Source: Bubalus kerabau
Lineage: Eukaryota; Chordata; Mammalia; Artiodactyla; Bovidae
Reading direction: 5' to 3'
DNA: 64,000 nt
Assembly (NCBI RefSeq): GCF_029407905.1
Contig: NC_073633.1
Span: 30,642,501-30,706,500, forward strand
Shown here: one piece after another, positions 22,234 through 32,786 of the stretch
Layout: each line of letters opens with the position of its first letter
How positions within the stretch are numbered: the stretch's first letter is position 1
The notes under the pieces: generated by a model
What the model was told of the DNA's origin: nothing
The model's input: the letters and a program-made list of their open reading frames with translations, nothing else
Databases searched by the model: none
Translations under genes and position numbers: made by a program

Positions 22234-22939
22234 CTAAAGTCCAGGAAGAGGGTAAATAGAGATTATTCTTATATGTAATGTCTTTAACTCATCATATCTC
22301 TGGCTGCGTCTTGTCCAGAGGGCTTGAATCTATTTCGAGTCATGTGATTAAGAGGAAATTCATGAAGTATATGAAATGTACACTAATGGACCACTTAATC
22401 ATTCTACGTCACTCTTGTATATGGAAAATCATTACATTTCATTCCAGCATGTGATTCAACCTCCTATCTGGAAAGTATATTCTCTTTCTAAAAGTAGCAA
22501 GTAGAGCTTTTAGTCTACTTAATTTTTATTTTTAATCCACTCTTTTATTTTTCCTTCTCATAATAATTAGATAATTTGGACTTAGACAAGGATTGTACCC
22601 ATAACTGTCTTCAGAGCCCCATAAGGAAAAGGATAGAAACCTTTCTTGAGTACCAGGAGTTACCATTTGTTTTTGCAGTATGGAGAAACTGTCCCCAAAT
22701 CTGCTTCCTTGGAATAGAGCCTCTGCTTGATCTAAGCAGAGGAAACTGCAGTACACTATAATATAGAGTGTGTTAATTCACTAGTTTAGAATCAGTTCTG
22801 ATCTTGAAGAAAAACACAGAGCTTAAAATTTAAGCTTGTAATTGTTAATTTTACTTCATTTGTCTTATCCTATTCTTTCTCTCTTTCTACATATATATAT
22901 TACATAATATTTAATATCACATGTATTTTCTACATATTA

Positions 22940-24330
22940 CTTTTTGGAATCACTTAAAAGTAAATTACAGACATGATGTCCATTTTCTTCTAAAGAACCA
23001 TGGTATATTCGATGGATACAGTATATCCATCAAAATCAGGAAATTAGCCCTAATATTATTTTACCATCTAACCCATAGACCATTCAAATTTCAAAAATTT
23101 AGGATCACTTGTTTCACTTGATTGCCATGTCTCTTTAGTCTCCTTCATTCTAGAACAGTTCTTTAGTCTTTCCTTGTCTTTCATGACTTTGACATTTTAA
23201 GAGCACAGAGTAAAGGCCGTTTCCTTTGTAGACTGCCCCTCAGTCAGGGTTTGACTGATGTTTCTTCGCAGTGGGTTCAGATTATTCATTTGGGACAGAA
23301 ACCCCACAGAACTGAAGCTATCCTCTTCTCAGTGCATCGTATCAGTAGGCACATAATACCGGGGTGGGTTGCATCTTCTAACCCAGGGATCAAACCTGTG
23401 TTTCCTGCACTGACGCGGGGATTCTTTACCACTGAGTCACCATAAAGTTAATTGAGAAGTCTTCTTAAAACCCATTAATTAATAATTATTTTCTGGGGAA
23501 ATAATTTGACACCATATATTAGGACATAATGTTATATGACATTATAAAGTTTTCACCGACTAGCTTTAGCATTGTTTAATGATTCCTGCCTGACTTACCA
23601 CTATCGCGGTCACCAAATGGTGAGTTTTTAATTCCATTATTCCTTCTACATTTGTTAGTTGCATTCTACTATAAAAGATGTTCCTTCGGTGTGTTTATTA
23701 ATTCATGTTTATTTATATCTATGTGATCTTACGGATTTGTTTTATTCAATGGGTTATAATCCATGAATTTCATTCCTTTTAATGCTCAAATTTTTCCAGA
23801 TTTGGCAAGTGTGAGCCCTTCCAGCTGATTCTGATGTCCTTTAAAAATATCTCCATGATTTTTTGAGAACTTTCTTATTTTCTGGCACAATAAGATATTC
23901 TAGGCTCACCTTGTGCTTTCCCTACCTGAACCTCTTGTACCTGTTACCAGATTTGGGTATTAAAAACCAAGATTTGGGTATTTTGTGTTCTTATGGCTGT
24001 GTCCTCTCAGCTGACAGAGTCAGGAAGTATATGCATATATACACACATATGTGCACAGTCACACATACATACCTATGTCTATTTCTACATGCTAGAAACC
24101 ATGAGGGCACTCCGATACCTTCATATAAAATCCAGAATCACTTGGTTTATTCTGGTCTTGTATCTTCCCATATTTGCATCTTTCTTCTCAGTGACAAATC
24201 AGTTCCCACTGTCCTCAATACCCTTGAATGAAACAAGTCTCTCAACTACGTGGGCTATGTCTTTATCCACAGCACTGTTGAATCACACTGGTTTCTGCCA
24301 GCTGAGTGACCCACTGATTCATACCTGTCT
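22940..24330 (-). mobile_element. Old L1 fragment, reverse, with SINE remnant inside
   Basis: Reverse L1 features: AAATCAGGAAATTAGCCCTA, CTTTCCTTGTCTTTCATGAC, CTGCCCCTCAGTCAGGGTTT and TTTATTCTGGTCTTGTATCT. A degraded reverse Bov-tA piece interrupts it at about 23340-23441 (CCAGGGATCAAACCTGTGTT). ORFs over this stretch are not genes. Confidence 0.6.
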
Positions 24331-24444
24331 GCAATGGCAGAGACTTCTGACCCCACCAGCTCTGGTAGTGTACAAGCCAATAATATTTTTTTTATATTAT
24401 ACTGTGTCCTATTCTTTTACTTTTTCTTTTAAATTTTATAATGA

Positions 24445-24774
24445 ATTTATGTATGTATTTATTTTTGGTTGCACTGGGTCTTCATTGCTGTGTGCAGGCT
24501 TTCTGTAGTTGTGGTGAGCTACTCTTCACTGCGGTACACGGACTTCTCACTGCCACGGCTTCTCTTGTTGTTGAGCACAGGCTCTAGGCACGCTGGCTTC
24601 AGTAGTTGCAGTACACAGGCCCAGTAGTCTCAGTGTCAGGCGGGTGCGAGGGCTTCAGTGGTTGTAGTACATGGGCTTAGTTGCATGTGGAATCTTCCAG
24701 GACCTGTGTTAGGGATCAAACCTGTGTCCCCTGCACTGGTAGGCGGATTCTTATCCACTGTACCAGCAGGGAAG
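24445..24774 (-). mobile_element. CHR-type tRNA SINE, reverse
   Basis: GTTGCACTGGGTCTTCATTG start, repeated GTAGTTGCAGTACACAGGC-type units and a reverse tRNA head (GGATCAAACCTGTGTCCCC). Cetartiodactyl CHR family. Confidence 0.8.
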
Positions 24775-24925
24775 TGGTTGACATTATAATGTCAACATTT
24801 TTAGTTGTACAGCCTAACTGTACCATAAATACTTTTACTATTTTCTTTTGGAACTGGTCATATCAGAAAAAATATTAAAATTAATTTTTAATAGGTTGCA
24901 TTTTTTTTATGTGGACCATTTTTTT

Positions 24926-25070
24926 TAAGTCTTTATTGAAATTATTTCTGGTTTTTGTTTCAGTTTTTCAGTTGTGAGTCATGTGCAAACAGCTCCTCGA
25001 CCAGGGATTAAACCTGCACCCCCTGCATTGGAAGGCGAAGTCTTTAGCACTGGACTGCCAGGGAAGTGCC
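24926..25070 (-). mobile_element. CHR-type SINE fragment, reverse
   Basis: TCTTTATTGAAATTATTTCT followed by CGACCAGGGATTAAACCTGC and CACTGGACTGCCAGGGAAGT: a shortened CHR-like element. Confidence 0.65.
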
Positions 25071-26000
25071 TAAAATTAACTTTTTAAAAATTAATTTTAA
25101 AATATATGCTATAAAAATATTCCATTAATGTGGTTTTATTTGTATGTGATCAAACTTTTTTTTCTTCCAAAGCAAAGTTTCTAAGATAAATTCAAAATTG
25201 CTTGGAATGAAAAAAAAAATACAACTTCCAAACCAATGAAGTTAAAAATGATGCAGCTGATTGTCAGGGACGCTTAACAAGAAAGTATGATCACTAGGAG
25301 GAAAATCTGTAGCATGACCAGAAACTTTTATGAAAATTTGCATTTATAGCAAACAGTTTATTTTATTTACTTTTAGCTATTTAGATATAAAGAACAGAAG
25401 GGAAACTAGACACCGTTTATAATGACATCTAGGAAAGTTTCTTTTCCTAAGAAAATCAAAAGTGTAAAACCTTTACTTTGGCACCTTCTTCCATACTCCC
25501 TTTACTGTGTTGAAGACATACTGAGTTCTTTTAGATTTTTGGTTGTATGGATGGTCTCCAAACTGACTGAATTCTCTAGGTAATTATTTCCTGCACAGGG
25601 GTGTTCTGTCAGTAGTTCTAAGTCTTTTCCAACTTTGACAACCATCTCAGCCAGTTTATGTTTCATGTGCTTTATCCATGCAACAATTAAAGCTTTAAGA
25701 GGCACAAAATCTCCAACTATGCACCATTAAAGGACATCAGGAACATAGTTGATTTATCACTGAAATATTATGATATTTCTCCTCTCTTCAAACCTACAGG
25801 CACCTGCTTCTGAACCTGATGGTTTGGAAGTTCTGCATATTTTCATCCTCAGGACCAATGGAAAGCTAAGCAGGAAGTATGTACTAATCCAGTCCTCAGG
25901 GAGTCAACATCAAGTCTACCACACTTTTAAATTTTGCTGAATTTGTGTTCCAGTTCTGAAGTCTCAATTCTTCTTCAAAATGATGACATTTAAAGATATC

Positions 26001-27640
26001 TCCCAGAGATTGGCCAAGATGGCCGAGTAGAAAGGGCCTGAGCTCACCTCCTATTACGGTCACACCAAAATCACAACTATCTGCAGAACAGCAAAAGATC
26101 TCCTACAACCAAAGAGATAAAGCAGGAACAGCAAGGTAGGGGCAAGGTACTGTCAAGTCTCATACCTCTAGGTGGAGAACCCACAAACTGGAGGATAAAT
26201 GCACTGTAGAGGTTCTCACAAAGGAGTAAGAGGTCTGAGACCCACATTAGGATTTCCAACCCAAGGGTCCTGCATATAATGGTCATATATGACAAACCTA
26301 CAGCTAACATCATACTCAACAGTAAAAAGCTGAGAACATTTTCTCTAAGATCAGGAACAAAACAAAGATGTCCACTCTTGCCACTTTCATTCAACATAGT
26401 TTTGGAAGTTCTAGCCATGGCAATCAGAGAAGAAAAAGAAAAAAAGGGAACCCAAATTGGGAAAGAAGTAAAATTGTTAGTTTGCAGATGACTTAACACT
26501 CTACATAGAAAATCCTAAAAACACTGGAAAACTACTATAGCTCATCAATGAATTCAGTAAAGTTGTAGGATATGAAATTAATATACAGATCTTTATTGAA
26601 TTTCTATACAATAACCATAAACTATCAGAAAGAGAAATTAAGAAAACAATCCTATTCACCATTGTATCAGAAGAATGAACTATCTAGGAATAAACATGTC
26701 TAAGGAGGTAAAAGACAGTACTTGGAAAAGTATAAGACACTGATGCAAGAAACTGAAGACAACACAAACAGAAACATATACTGTGTTCACGAAGTGAAAG
26801 AATTAATATTATTAAAGTGACCAGACTACCCAAGGTAATCTACGTACACACACAAAGAATGAAGTTGCATCCTTACCACATACCACATATTAAACATTAA
26901 CTTAAAAATGGATCACAGACCTAAGTGTAAGAGCTAAAACTGCAAAATTCTTAGAAGAAAATATGGAAGCAAACTGTTGTGATCTTGGACCATGTAGTAT
27001 TATATATGATGATATGAGGAAATTGGAACTCTCATACATTGTTAGTAGGGATGTAAAAATGTGCAACTGCTGTCAGAAATAATCTGGCAGTTCCTTGAAA
27101 TAACAAAGAGTTACCATATGACCCAGCAATCCCACTCTTGGGTATATACCTAAGAGAAATGAAAATATATGTTTATATAAAACCTGTACATGAATGTTCA
27201 TACCAGCATTATTTATAAAAGCCAAAAAGTGGAAACAACTCAAATGTCCATCAACTGATGAATGTATAAACAAAATGTGATAAAAGTTATAAAAAGGAAT
27301 GAAGCATTGATAAATGTTACAATTTGAATGAACTTTGAAAACATTTTGCTAAGTGAAAGAAGCTAGACAGAAAAAATCATATATTGTACGATAACATTTA
27401 TAGCAAATGTCGAGAATAGGCAAACCATAGAGACTTAAAGCAGATTAGTGATTATCAGGAGCAGGGAGTGGAGACATGGGGAATGTCTGCTATAAGGGTT
27501 TTCTTTGGGGAGAGGGTAATTATATGTTCTAAAATTAGGTAGTAGTGATGAATGCAAAACTGTGAATGTAGTAAAAAGTAAGGAACTGTACATTTTAAAA
27601 GAGTGAACTTTATATATGTAACTTATACCCCAATAAAACT
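26001..27640 (+). mobile_element. Internally deleted L1 LINE
   Basis: Begins at an L1 5' end (GATTGGCCAAGATGGCCGAG), jumps to ORF2 reverse-transcriptase sequence (CACTCTTGCCACTTTCATTC at 26373-26392, TGGAAGTTCTAGCCATGGCA), and ends with 3' L1 sequence (ATATGACCCAGCAATCCCAC) and CAATAAAACTATT. Several segments are missing and it has no intact ORF. Confidence 0.85.
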
Positions 27641-27719
27641 ATTATGTATAATATACAGCATTTAGTAAACATATATTATTATATGTGTTATATCTATCTC
27701 ACACATATAAATTGTGAAA

Positions 27720-28205
27720 TAAAACACATATAGACAGTTTAAATAATAATAATAAAGTGCACATAGAATACATACCAGGTTAAGAAACAAAAGATTACTA
27801 GTGCCCTCTGTAAGTTCTTCATCCATACTATTCCCTTCTTCCTCCAGGAGTGACCACTATCTTGAATGTTGTATTAATAACTGCCTTGCATTTCTTTACA
27901 ATTTTGTAAGGAAAATTAAAATTATTTATTTATTATAGAGAAAGCAAATTTATTATTTCAGTGTAGGACTATATATCAATGAATATTCATTTTTCTGATC
28001 AATGGACATTTATGTTGTTACATTTTTTACTCTTTTGAACAATGCTGCTATAAATATTCTGGTCTATGTCTCTTGTCTACGCAAAAACCTCTGCCATTTT
28101 ACACCCAGAAGTACAGCTGCACATTCAGTTTTACTAGCTAATGCCAAGCTTTCATTCCAAAATGATCACACCATTTATACACCCATGAGCAGTGCATAAA
28201 ATGCC
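27720..28205 (-). mobile_element. Old L1 fragment, reverse
   Basis: TCTTGAATGTTGTATTAATA, CAATGGACATTTATGTTGTT, GAACAATGCTGCTATAAATA and CACCATTTATACACCCATGA are reverse L1 landmarks. Confidence 0.65.
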
Positions 28206-28640
28206 CGATCTTTGAAATAAAACTTACAGAAGTGAAATCAGGTGAAAAGAGAATTAACAGTAGCTATGAATAGGACTGAGGAGTGGGAGTGTGTGAACCA
28301 AGTTACAAAAATATCTTCAGGTGAGTGGGGAAGAAGTGGTAGTGGGGCTGTGCTCTCTTTTCTTTTAAATTGCCTACCTCTGCTTAGTGAGACTGAAGGG
28401 CTGATCACATGCATAGATGAATGAGACTCGCTCATTTGTTCTTGGCTTGTGTTTGTGGTGCTCATAAACCCACACAATAAAATTTTTTATCATAAGAACA
28501 CATGAGGAAAACGTTAAGAAGACTGAAGAAAAGGGCTGAGAGCAAAGCAGTCACTGTGAAGACTAGCAAGAAGCCCCACAATAACAGACTGAGGGTTGTT
28601 TTCATTCCAAAAGGCATCCATCCTCAGACACCGAGTTTAC

Positions 28641-28760
28641 CTTTCGAGGCTGGTATCATCAGAGATATCGAGTCTATGTCTCTATCAGGTCCTTTGCTGT
28701 ATGGTCCTCCAGAAGATAAGATGTCATATCATCTCCCAAGCTGTGAGAGATACCACAGGA
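28641..28760 (-). CDS. RPGRIP1: RPGRIP1 exon 1 (5' UTR plus first codons)
   Basis: Reading toward lower coordinates, the stretch ending at 28641 encodes RDIDSISLMIPASK then G, closely matching human RDIDAIPLVLPASKG, followed by donor GTAAAC. The ATG homologous to the human start (28727-28725) is out of frame and stops after 17 codons. The first ATG in frame with exon 2 is 28659-28657, giving MIPASK and leaving only 19 coding nt. An in-frame TGA lies just upstream of the homologous ATG position, so the frame cannot extend further. The upstream edge at 28760 is a guess; a Bov-A SINE begins about 20 bp beyond. Confidence 0.75.
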
Positions 28761-28777
28761 CACTAAAATAAAGGAAA

Positions 28778-28903
28778 GTGAAAAGTGAAGTCACTCAGTT
28801 GTGTCCGACTCTTTGCGACCACATGACCTGTAGGCTACCAGGCTCCTCCCTCCATGGGATTCTCCAGGCAAGGGTACTGGAGTGGGTTGCCATTTCCTTC
28901 TCC
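28778..28903 (-). mobile_element. Bov-A monomer next to RPGRIP1 exon 1
   Basis: Reverse Bov-A unit (TCACTCAGTTGTGTCCGACT to GCCATTTCCTTCTCC) with a perfect 13-bp target duplication AAAATAAAGGAAA at 28765-28777 and 28904-28916. The intact duplication indicates a fairly recent insertion at the start of RPGRIP1 exon 1 or its core promoter. Confidence 0.95.
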
Positions 28904-29144
28904 AAAATAAAGGAAACCTTCAGTCAATTACTTGCAATTTGGGGATGTCTTCTGCAGGCTAGACTTAAGCCGTAGCAGAAATTTCTCAACACTTTCATGA
29001 TGGTATAAGACATGGTATAGTCTTTTCTGTAGTGAAGTGAATCACTCTACACTAAAGGATAAAACCAAGCATTCGGTAATAATGATGTTATTTATTAAGA
29101 ATGAAATAAATTTTTCCAATTATAGAATTGATCCATATCATTTT

Positions 29145-29150
29145 GGATTA
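29145..29150 (-). promoter_or_regulatory. Possible CRX/OTX2 core site upstream of RPGRIP1
   Basis: GGATTA on the plus strand (TAATCC on the RPGRIP1 strand) about 390 bp before the exon 1 edge. CRX drives photoreceptor genes through this core. A 6-bp match is expected often by chance, so this is only a candidate. Confidence 0.2.
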
Positions 29151-29574
29151 TTTTGAAAGTGTCTGCTCAGCCTGGAAGCCAATGACCATCCCCTTTCTCT
29201 AGGAAATGAGCCTCTGAACCCCTCGCTACTCCATTATAGGGATGTATTGGTGATAGGGACCGACACATCAGTAATCGGTTTATAGTCTATGATCCAGTTC
29301 CTACAGTCATTGCTCATTAGACCAGGGATAGACAACTGACCTAAGCTGGGCCAATCAAATTCTGGAAATGGGACTAAGAGACTTAAATTTAGCCTCTGTG
29401 GATGACTAGAACTATTAGGTAAACTTGGGATTTCTGGGATGGCTATATTCTAATTTGTAGCCTAAATAACTATGTAAATTACATCTGCAGAGTCACTTCA
29501 AACCTCTTTTTCTGAATTGTAATATCCAATCTCCTGGCTTTAAATACTATATATACATATAGTATTTGCCTCAG

Positions 29575-30080
29575 AACATTTGTACTTGGCTGGAATGATC
29601 TATCCCTTTCTCTTCACATGGCTAGATCCTTTTTATCCTTCAGTCTCTCAGCATCTTCTCATCTGCCAAGAGGACTTTCTCTGACTTTGCAACTAAAGTG
29701 ATTACTTCCTCTATTGTGTTGCCCTGTTTATTTCACTAGTAACACTTACCATACCCAGAAACTACCTCATTTATTTACACTTATTTATTGCCTCCTCTTA
29801 CTAAAACATAAGGGCTTTGAAAGCAGAAAATTGGTTTAAGGGAAAACCTCTTACTTGAACAACTCCTAGAAACTAGGCTCCTCTGTCTAGGCAAGAATAC
29901 TGGAGTGGGTTGCCATGCCCTCTTGTTGACCCAGGGACTGAACCTGCGTCTCTTTTGTCTTCTGCATTGGCAGTGAGTTCTTTACCACTAGCAGCACCTG
30001 GGAAGTCCTTAGAATGTAATAGGCACCTAATAAATATATATTGAGTAAGTGAATAGGTGAATGAATAAACAAGTCAAGAG
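29575..30080 (+). mobile_element. L2 LINE 3' end split by a SINE
   Basis: L2-type sequence runs 29575-29871 (TCCCTTTCTCTTCACATGGC, AACATAAGGGCTTTGAAAGC) and resumes at about 30009 (AATAGGCACCTAATAAATAT) after the inserted Bov-tA piece. Confidence 0.65.
29873..30008 (-). mobile_element. Bov-tA 5'-truncated copy, reverse, nested in L2
   Basis: AGGCTCCTCTGTCTAGGCAA to ACCACTAGCAGCACCTGGGA. It interrupts the flanking L2 tail. Confidence 0.85.
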
Positions 30081-30243
30081 AGAGACCAACACTGAGTGGT
30101 CGAGTTAAAAGGTACTGAAAGTTTCCTGTCCCTGATTTTAGTCTTCCCCAGCGCCTGTCTCTGTTCCTGCCCTTAGGTTCTGCCTAAGAGTATTATGTCC
30201 TTAAAACAAATTCCCCTTTTTGCTGAAACTAGCTTGACTTTTC

Positions 30244-30500
30244 CAGAGAAGGCGATGGCACCCCACTCCAGTACTCTTGCCTGGAAAATCCCATGGACAG
30301 AGGAGCCTGATAGGCTGCAGCCCATGGTGTCACGAAGAATTGGACACGACTGAGCAACTTCACTTTCACTTTTCACTTTCATGCATTGGAGAAGGAAATG
30401 GCAACCCATTCCAGCGTTCTTGCCTGGAGAATCCCAGGGACAGGGGAGCCTGGTGGGCTGCCAGACACGACTAAAGTGACTTAGCAGCAGCAGTAGCAGC
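30244..30500 (+). mobile_element. Bov-A2 SINE dimer
   Basis: Two Bov-A units with TTCACTTTCACTTTTCACTT linker and CAG-repeat tail, flanked by the target duplication AGCTTGACTT at 30231-30240 and 30501-30510. Confidence 0.95.
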
Positions 30501-31023
30501 AGCTTGACTTGTCAACTGAAGAAGTTTGTTCATAAGCTAATTTTGAACAAGCAGAGAAATACAAAGAAGGTAGAAAGCATGATGGAGAAATTCTATTACT
30601 GGGAGAAAACATTAACATTTTGTTGATTTATTTTCCAGACAATTTAACTTGAATTGAATCATTCATATTCTGTTCTGTGATGTTTCATTTTTTAAACCAC
30701 AATAAGTGGAGAATATCTTTCAAATGACATAATTCTAAATGGATCTATACAGATTTCTATATTAAGGAAGCTGACAATCACCCAAAAGTTTCACGTTAGA
30801 CAATAGTCCTAGGATAAGGACAAAATGGAAGCAACCAAGGAAACCATTTTGTTTTAAAGTCAATCCTCACACTGAAAGCTGTTTTTATGTCTGCTATATT
30901 ACCCCATCTTCTCAACCAGTCTATTGTAGAAAAGTAAGATAAAAGGAAAGGAGGGTTGACTACATCAGAGACCTGTCCTCTCACCTGAAGCCATTTACAA
31001 AAATGAAGCTGTAGTAGAGGAAG

Positions 31024-31160
31024 TGGAGAAGGCAATGGCAACCCACTCCAGTGTTCTTGCCTAGAGAATGCCAGGGACGGGGGAGCCTGGTGGGCTGCCA
31101 CCTATGGGGTCGCACAGAGTCGGACACGACTGAAGCGACTTAGCAGCAGCAGCAGCAGCA
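31024..31160 (+). mobile_element. Bov-A monomer
   Basis: Single unit with (CAG)n tail, flanked by GTAGAGGAAG at 31014-31023 and 31161-31170. Confidence 0.95.
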
Positions 31161-31664
31161 GTAGAGGAAGAGATTCTGTGGTTCTTTAATACTATTTGGA
31201 CCCAGAGAAGAGTGTCCTGGTTTATGACCACTCTAAAATACACCACCAAAGCTGTATAGTACTGTGGAGCCACTGAAAAGCACCACTGAAAGTGGTCAAA
31301 GAAGCACTAAGAATGAAATGGAGGCTATCAGAAGGCCAGAAAAGAAAACTCAGGAGAGACTGTGAAGGGACATCCAAATCCAATGAAGTGACCAAATCTA
31401 AAGGCTCAGGAGAAAAAGAGTGGAGAGTCGATATAAAGAAGAAGACTTTATCACTTGTTTTGCATTTAATGGAATGAAAGACAAAAATAAATTTGTGGCA
31501 GTGATATTCAGAATTGTAGTGTCCCGGGGGCAAGGGTAGGTGAGTGAGGGCAAAGAATAATTCGTTCATAGTGATTGCTGAATAAAACCACTGTGATGAC
31601 ATAAAAATCTAAATTATACAGCCAACTCTGCTTAATCTGATTTTATACTCACCCCTGATTAAAG

Positions 31665-31910
31665 CTGAAGAAAATGAACTGTAAACAGTGACTGTGGTCT
31701 AAAGCCTAGGAATAAGAAAGACATGATTCACATCTTTCTTTTGCTGTGTGACCATGGACAAATTACTTAACCACTCTGTTTAGTCTCCTTACCTATAAAA
31801 TAGGGATGAAGTACTCATCTCATGTGATTATGATTAGGGTCAAATGAAATAATGCTTATAAAAAGTGTGCATAATGCTTGGCACTTAGTATAGGCTCCAT
31901 ATTAGCTAAA
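31665..31910 (+). mobile_element. MIR SINE
   Basis: TGCTGTGTGACCATGGACAA, CCTATAAAATAGGGATGAAG and TTGGCACTTAGTATAGGCTC are standard MIR parts. Confidence 0.8.
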
Positions 31911-31998
31911 TGCTAGCTGTTTTTGTTGTTTTTGCTGAACTAGTTTCTGGCCAATTGATAATTCTAGTTGTATTTATCGGTATAAGTTAATGATTTAT

Positions 31999-32106
31999 CA
32001 GATCAGATCAGATCAGGTCAGTCGCTCAGTCGTGTCCGACTCTTCGTGACCCCATGAATCGCAGCACGCCAGGCCTCCCTGTCCATCACCAACTCCCGGA
32101 GTTCAC
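31999..32106 (-). mobile_element. BovB LINE 3' end, reverse
   Basis: CAGATCAGATCAGATCAGGT repeat tail, then CAGTCGCTCAGTCGTGTCCG and CCATCACCAACTCCCGGAGT, the reverse of a BovB 3' terminus. Truncated after about 110 bp. Confidence 0.85.
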
Positions 32107-32253
32107 TATGATATATATATGTAATGTTCTTATATGTTGGTTAGTATAAGTTAGTTGTCTATGGTATTTGAACATCACATGTCTCTTTACTAGCCTATCA
32201 GCTCTTTTGAGGATATCTTTGTTCCTATGTTGTTGGGTGTTGTCATTATAGAC

Positions 32254-32633
32254 ATACCTGAACCGGTTAAGTCTGCTCCTGCCCCTAAAAAGGGCTCTAA
32301 AAAAGCTGTGACCAAGGCCCAGAAGAAGGACGGCAAGAAGCGCAAGCACAGCCGCAAGGAGAGCTACTCCATGTACGTGTACAAGGTGCTGAAGCAAGTC
32401 CATCCGGACACCGGCATCTCGTCCAAGGCCATGGGAATCATGAACTCCTTCGTCAATGACATTTTCGAGTGCATCGCTGGGGAGGCATCGCTCCTGGCTC
32501 ATTACAACAAGCGCTCGACTATCACATCCAGGGAGATCCAGACCGCCGTGCGCTTGCTGCTACCTGAGGAGCTACCGAGCACGCCATGTCCGAGGGCACT
32601 AAGGCTGTCACCAAGTATACCAGCTCCAAGTAA
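32254..32633 (+). pseudogene. Histone H2B pseudogene (intronless)
   Basis: Encodes PEPVKSAPAPKKGSKKAVTK and continues nearly identical to core histone H2B through the histone fold (KQVHPDTGISSKAMGIMNSF, AHYNKRSTITSREIQTAVRL). It is broken: the start ATG is ATA (32254-32256), and a one-base deletion after the GAGCTA of the LPGEL motif throws the last 22 or so codons out of frame. The tail codons up to the AGCTCCAAGTAA end (32633) survive in another frame. Missense changes include Arg to His in the KRKRSRKE tail, Arg to Cys in NDIFER and Arg to Leu in GEASR. Canonical H2B genes lack introns, so retrocopy versus duplicated gene copy is unresolved. The ORF track-like upstream Met (MLLGVV) is fortuitous. 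Confidence 0.93.
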
Positions 32634-32659
32634 ATATAATATGCCTAGTGGCTGTTAAC

Positions 32660-32786
32660 AGAGAAGGCAATGGCACCCCACTCCAGTACTCTTGCCTGGA
32701 AAATCCATGGACGGAGGGCCTGGTGGGCTGTAGTCCATGGGGTCGCGAAGAGTCAGACACGACTGAGCGACTTCACTTTCACTTTT
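32660..32786 (+). mobile_element. Bov-A monomer after the H2B copy
   Basis: GAGAAGGCAATGGCACCCCA to GACTTCACTTTCACTTTT. It lies 27 bp past the H2B stop codon. Confidence 0.9.

Larger units (their letters stand above)
1..28760 (-). other. RPGRIP1: RPGRIP1 gene, exons 1-18 (5' part; continues past left edge)
   Basis: Eighteen minus-strand exons translate to a protein collinear with RPGR-interacting protein 1, a scaffold at the photoreceptor connecting cilium that tethers RPGR and is needed for outer-segment formation. Loss causes Leber congenital amaurosis in people and cone-rod dystrophy in dogs (known biology). All junctions keep phase, giving 996 codons from the in-frame Met of exon 1 to the end of exon 18. 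Order: N-terminal region (exons 1-5), coiled coils (about residues 236-550), C2-N (about 553-754), C2-C (about 755-870), then an acidic/basic linker. The RPGR-interacting domain exons (19-24 in human numbering) are outside. Every intron is GT-AG except the one after exon 13, which is GC-AG. The paralogue RPGRIP1L fits less well, and HNRNPC as divergent neighbour supports RPGRIP1. Confidence 0.96.

Noticed and set aside
26077..26499. 140-codon minus-strand ORF
   Set aside because: Antisense of a defective L1 ORF2 segment.
28502..28771. 89-codon plus-strand ORF over RPGRIP1 exon 1
   Set aside because: It is the antisense shadow of exon 1 and its flank; the minus strand has the RPGRIP1 homology and the donor site.
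32086..32502. 138-codon minus-strand ORF with a histidine-rich, hydrophobic sequence
   Set aside because: Antisense of the H2B pseudogene, a common artefact of histone codon use.
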